From Shimia_B sp038527375 (GTDB taxonomy: Bacteria > Pseudomonadota > Alphaproteobacteria > Rhodobacterales > Rhodobacteraceae): DNA of 7,960 nucleotides. Below, one piece after another: positions 7,126-7,960 of the stretch (position 1 is the stretch's first letter; every line of letters starts with the position of its first letter). The stretch covers positions 1-7,960 of the forward strand of contig JBCBFU010000081.1 in the NCBI GenBank assembly GCA_038527375.1, read 5' to 3'. The translations under genes and the position numbers were made by a program. The notes under the pieces are model-generated. The model was not told the DNA's origin, did no database searches, and saw only the letters and a program-made list of their open reading frames with translations.

Positions 7126-7899
7126 ATGCAAAGCGAAACCGACCCAGCGGCTCTGCGCCACCTCGCGATCCTGCGCACCGCCCGCGCCGCGGGCCATGTG
7201 CGCAGCGCGGCCCTCGCGCGCTCCCTCGGTGTTTCGCCGCAGACGATCCGCGCCGACCTGCGCCACCTCGTGTCCGCGGGCGCGTTGGAACGCACCCATG
7301 GCGGCGCGATCCTACCCTCTTCGACGCGCCATATCGGCTATGGCGACCGGCAGGCGCTGAACCGGGACGCGAAATCCCGCATCGCGGACCGCGCCGCCCG
7401 TCTCATCCCCGATGACAGCGCGCTCATCCTCAATATCGGCACCACGACCGAGGCCGTCGCCCGCGCCCTGCGCGATCACCGGAACCTGATGGTGGTGACC
7501 AACAACATGAATGTGGCCAACATCCTGACCGAAAACCCCAGCACCGAGGTCATCGTGGCGGGCGGACGCCTGCGGCGGTCAGACGGCGCGCTTGTGGGGG
7601 ATGAGGCGGCCGCGACCTTCGAACGGTTCAAGGTGGATTTCGCGGTCATCGGGGCCTCGGCGCTCGACACATCGGGCGATCTGCTGGATTTCGACGCGGC
7701 GGAGGTGCGCGTGGCCCAAACCATCCTGCGCCAATCGCGCGCCCGCCTGCTGGTCGCAGATCACACGAAATTCGCGCGCCGCGCGCCCATGCGCATCGCG
7801 AACCTGGCCGATCTCGACATCTTCATCACTGATGCCGCGCCACCGGAATCCGTGCAAACACTCTGTGAAACGGCGGGCACGCGTATCCTGACGCCCTGA
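7126..7899 (+). CDS. glpR: DeoR-family transcriptional repressor, probable glycerol-3-phosphate regulator
   Basis: The 257-residue product is a DeoR-type regulator. The N-terminal winged helix-turn-helix spans about 10-62, with GHVRSAALARSLGVSPQTIRADL at 23-45 and the wing sequence LERTHGGA at 54-61. The C-terminal sugar-phosphate sensor (DeoRC, isomerase-like) covers about 80-235, with the phosphate-loop-like NIGTTTEA (103-110), VVTNNMNVANIL (123-134), AGGRLRR (145-151), LVGDEA (156-161) and LLVADHTKF (208-216). Divergence from glpD-glpK makes glycerol-3-phosphate the likely effector, as in GlpR. The ATG at 7126 gives the usual family N-terminus but has no Shine-Dalgarno, because operator-like repeats occupy that space. 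A TTG at 7090, preceded closely by AGGGG, would add 12 residues and is less likely. The DeoR family is certain; the GlpR identity rests on gene context. Confidence 0.9.
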   Translation: MQSETDPAALRHLAILRTARAAGHVRSAALARSLGVSPQTIRADLRHLVSAGALERTHGGAILPSSTRHIGYGDRQALNRDAKSRIADRAARLIPDDSALILNIGTTTEAVARALRDHRNLMVVTNNMNVANILTENPSTEVIVAGGRLRRSDGALVGDEAAATFERFKVDFAVIGASALDTSGDLLDFDAAEVRVAQTILRQSRARLLVADHTKFARRAPMRIANLADLDIFITDAAPPESVQTLCETAGTRILTP

Positions 7900-7900
7900 C

Positions 7901-7960
7901 CTTCTTCTGGCCGCAAATATCCCGGAAGGAGCGCCGCTGGCGCTGCCCCCCGCGCCAGCG
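7901..7960 (+). repeat. Repeat-like tail after glpR
   Basis: Immediately after the glpR stop comes CTTCTTCTGGCCGCAAATAT followed by CCCGGAAGGAGCGCC. From memory, 'CGCAAATATCC(C/T)GG' followed by GC-rich 'GGCGC' and 'CCCCC' stretches recurs after genes in Rhodobacterales chromosomes. There is only one copy here and the window cuts it off, so its dispersed nature cannot be shown from this sequence. Confidence 0.4.
7935..7960 (+). terminator. Hairpin downstream of glpR, possible terminator
   Basis: CGCTGGCGC at 7935-7943 pairs perfectly with GCGCCAGCG at 7952-7960, a nine-base GC-rich stem with an eight-base C-rich loop. It starts 36 bases after the glpR stop and could extend beyond the window edge. 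No T tract can be seen because the window ends at the stem, so it may be a terminator or simply part of a repeat element. Confidence 0.45.

Noticed and set aside
6985..7299. Upstream extension of glpD by 105 codons
   Set aside because: The strong GGAGGT before the ATG at 6984 and the FAD fold beginning at residue 4 fix the start there. The extension would also run through the operator region and into glpR.

Overview
The window is GC-rich, densely packed DNA. Gene content and protein style suggest an alphaproteobacterium, most likely Rhodobacterales (Roseobacter group). The clues are an Mrp-type antiporter subunit G tail, a long GcvT-domain dimethylglycine-dehydrogenase-like flavoprotein, a glpR/glpD/glpK cluster, and a 'CCGCAAATATCCCGG'-type sequence after a gene end that I associate from memory with Rhodobacterales genomes. 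No database search was possible, so the taxon is an inference.

Layout, left to right. (1) 1-163, + strand: the C-terminal end of a gene that looks like mnhG/mrpG/phaG. (2) 171-2618, - strand: an 815-residue FAD oxidoreductase fused to a folate-binding GcvT-like region, of the dimethylglycine/sarcosine dehydrogenase family. (3) 2619-2808: a divergent intergenic region. (4) 2809-3345 and 3350-3901, + strand: a tight two-gene unit encoding a four-helix cytochrome b561-like membrane protein and an exported Rieske-like iron-sulfur protein whose last ligand motif is abnormally spaced. (5) 3888-5375, - strand: glycerol kinase (glpK), which overlaps the Rieske gene tail-to-tail by 14 bases. (6) 5419-6984, - strand: aerobic glycerol-3-phosphate dehydrogenase (glpD), lying upstream of glpK in the same apparent operon. 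(7) 6985-7125: a glpD/glpR divergent control region with four copies of a CTTTCGTTTA-like decamer. (8) 7126-7899, + strand: a DeoR-family repressor, probably glpR. (9) 7900-7960: a repeat-like tail with a strong hairpin.

Functionally, glpD-glpK-glpR form a compact glycerol utilisation module. GlpK makes glycerol-3-phosphate, GlpD oxidises it to dihydroxyacetone phosphate and passes electrons to quinone, and GlpR probably represses both directions until glycerol-3-phosphate accumulates. No glycerol facilitator or glycerol-3-phosphate transporter lies in the window. The dimethylglycine-dehydrogenase-like enzyme would take N-methyl groups from a methylated amine and load them onto tetrahydrofolate. 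The b561/Rieske pair looks like a small membrane-to-periplasm electron-transfer device of unknown partner. It is the least conventional part of the window.
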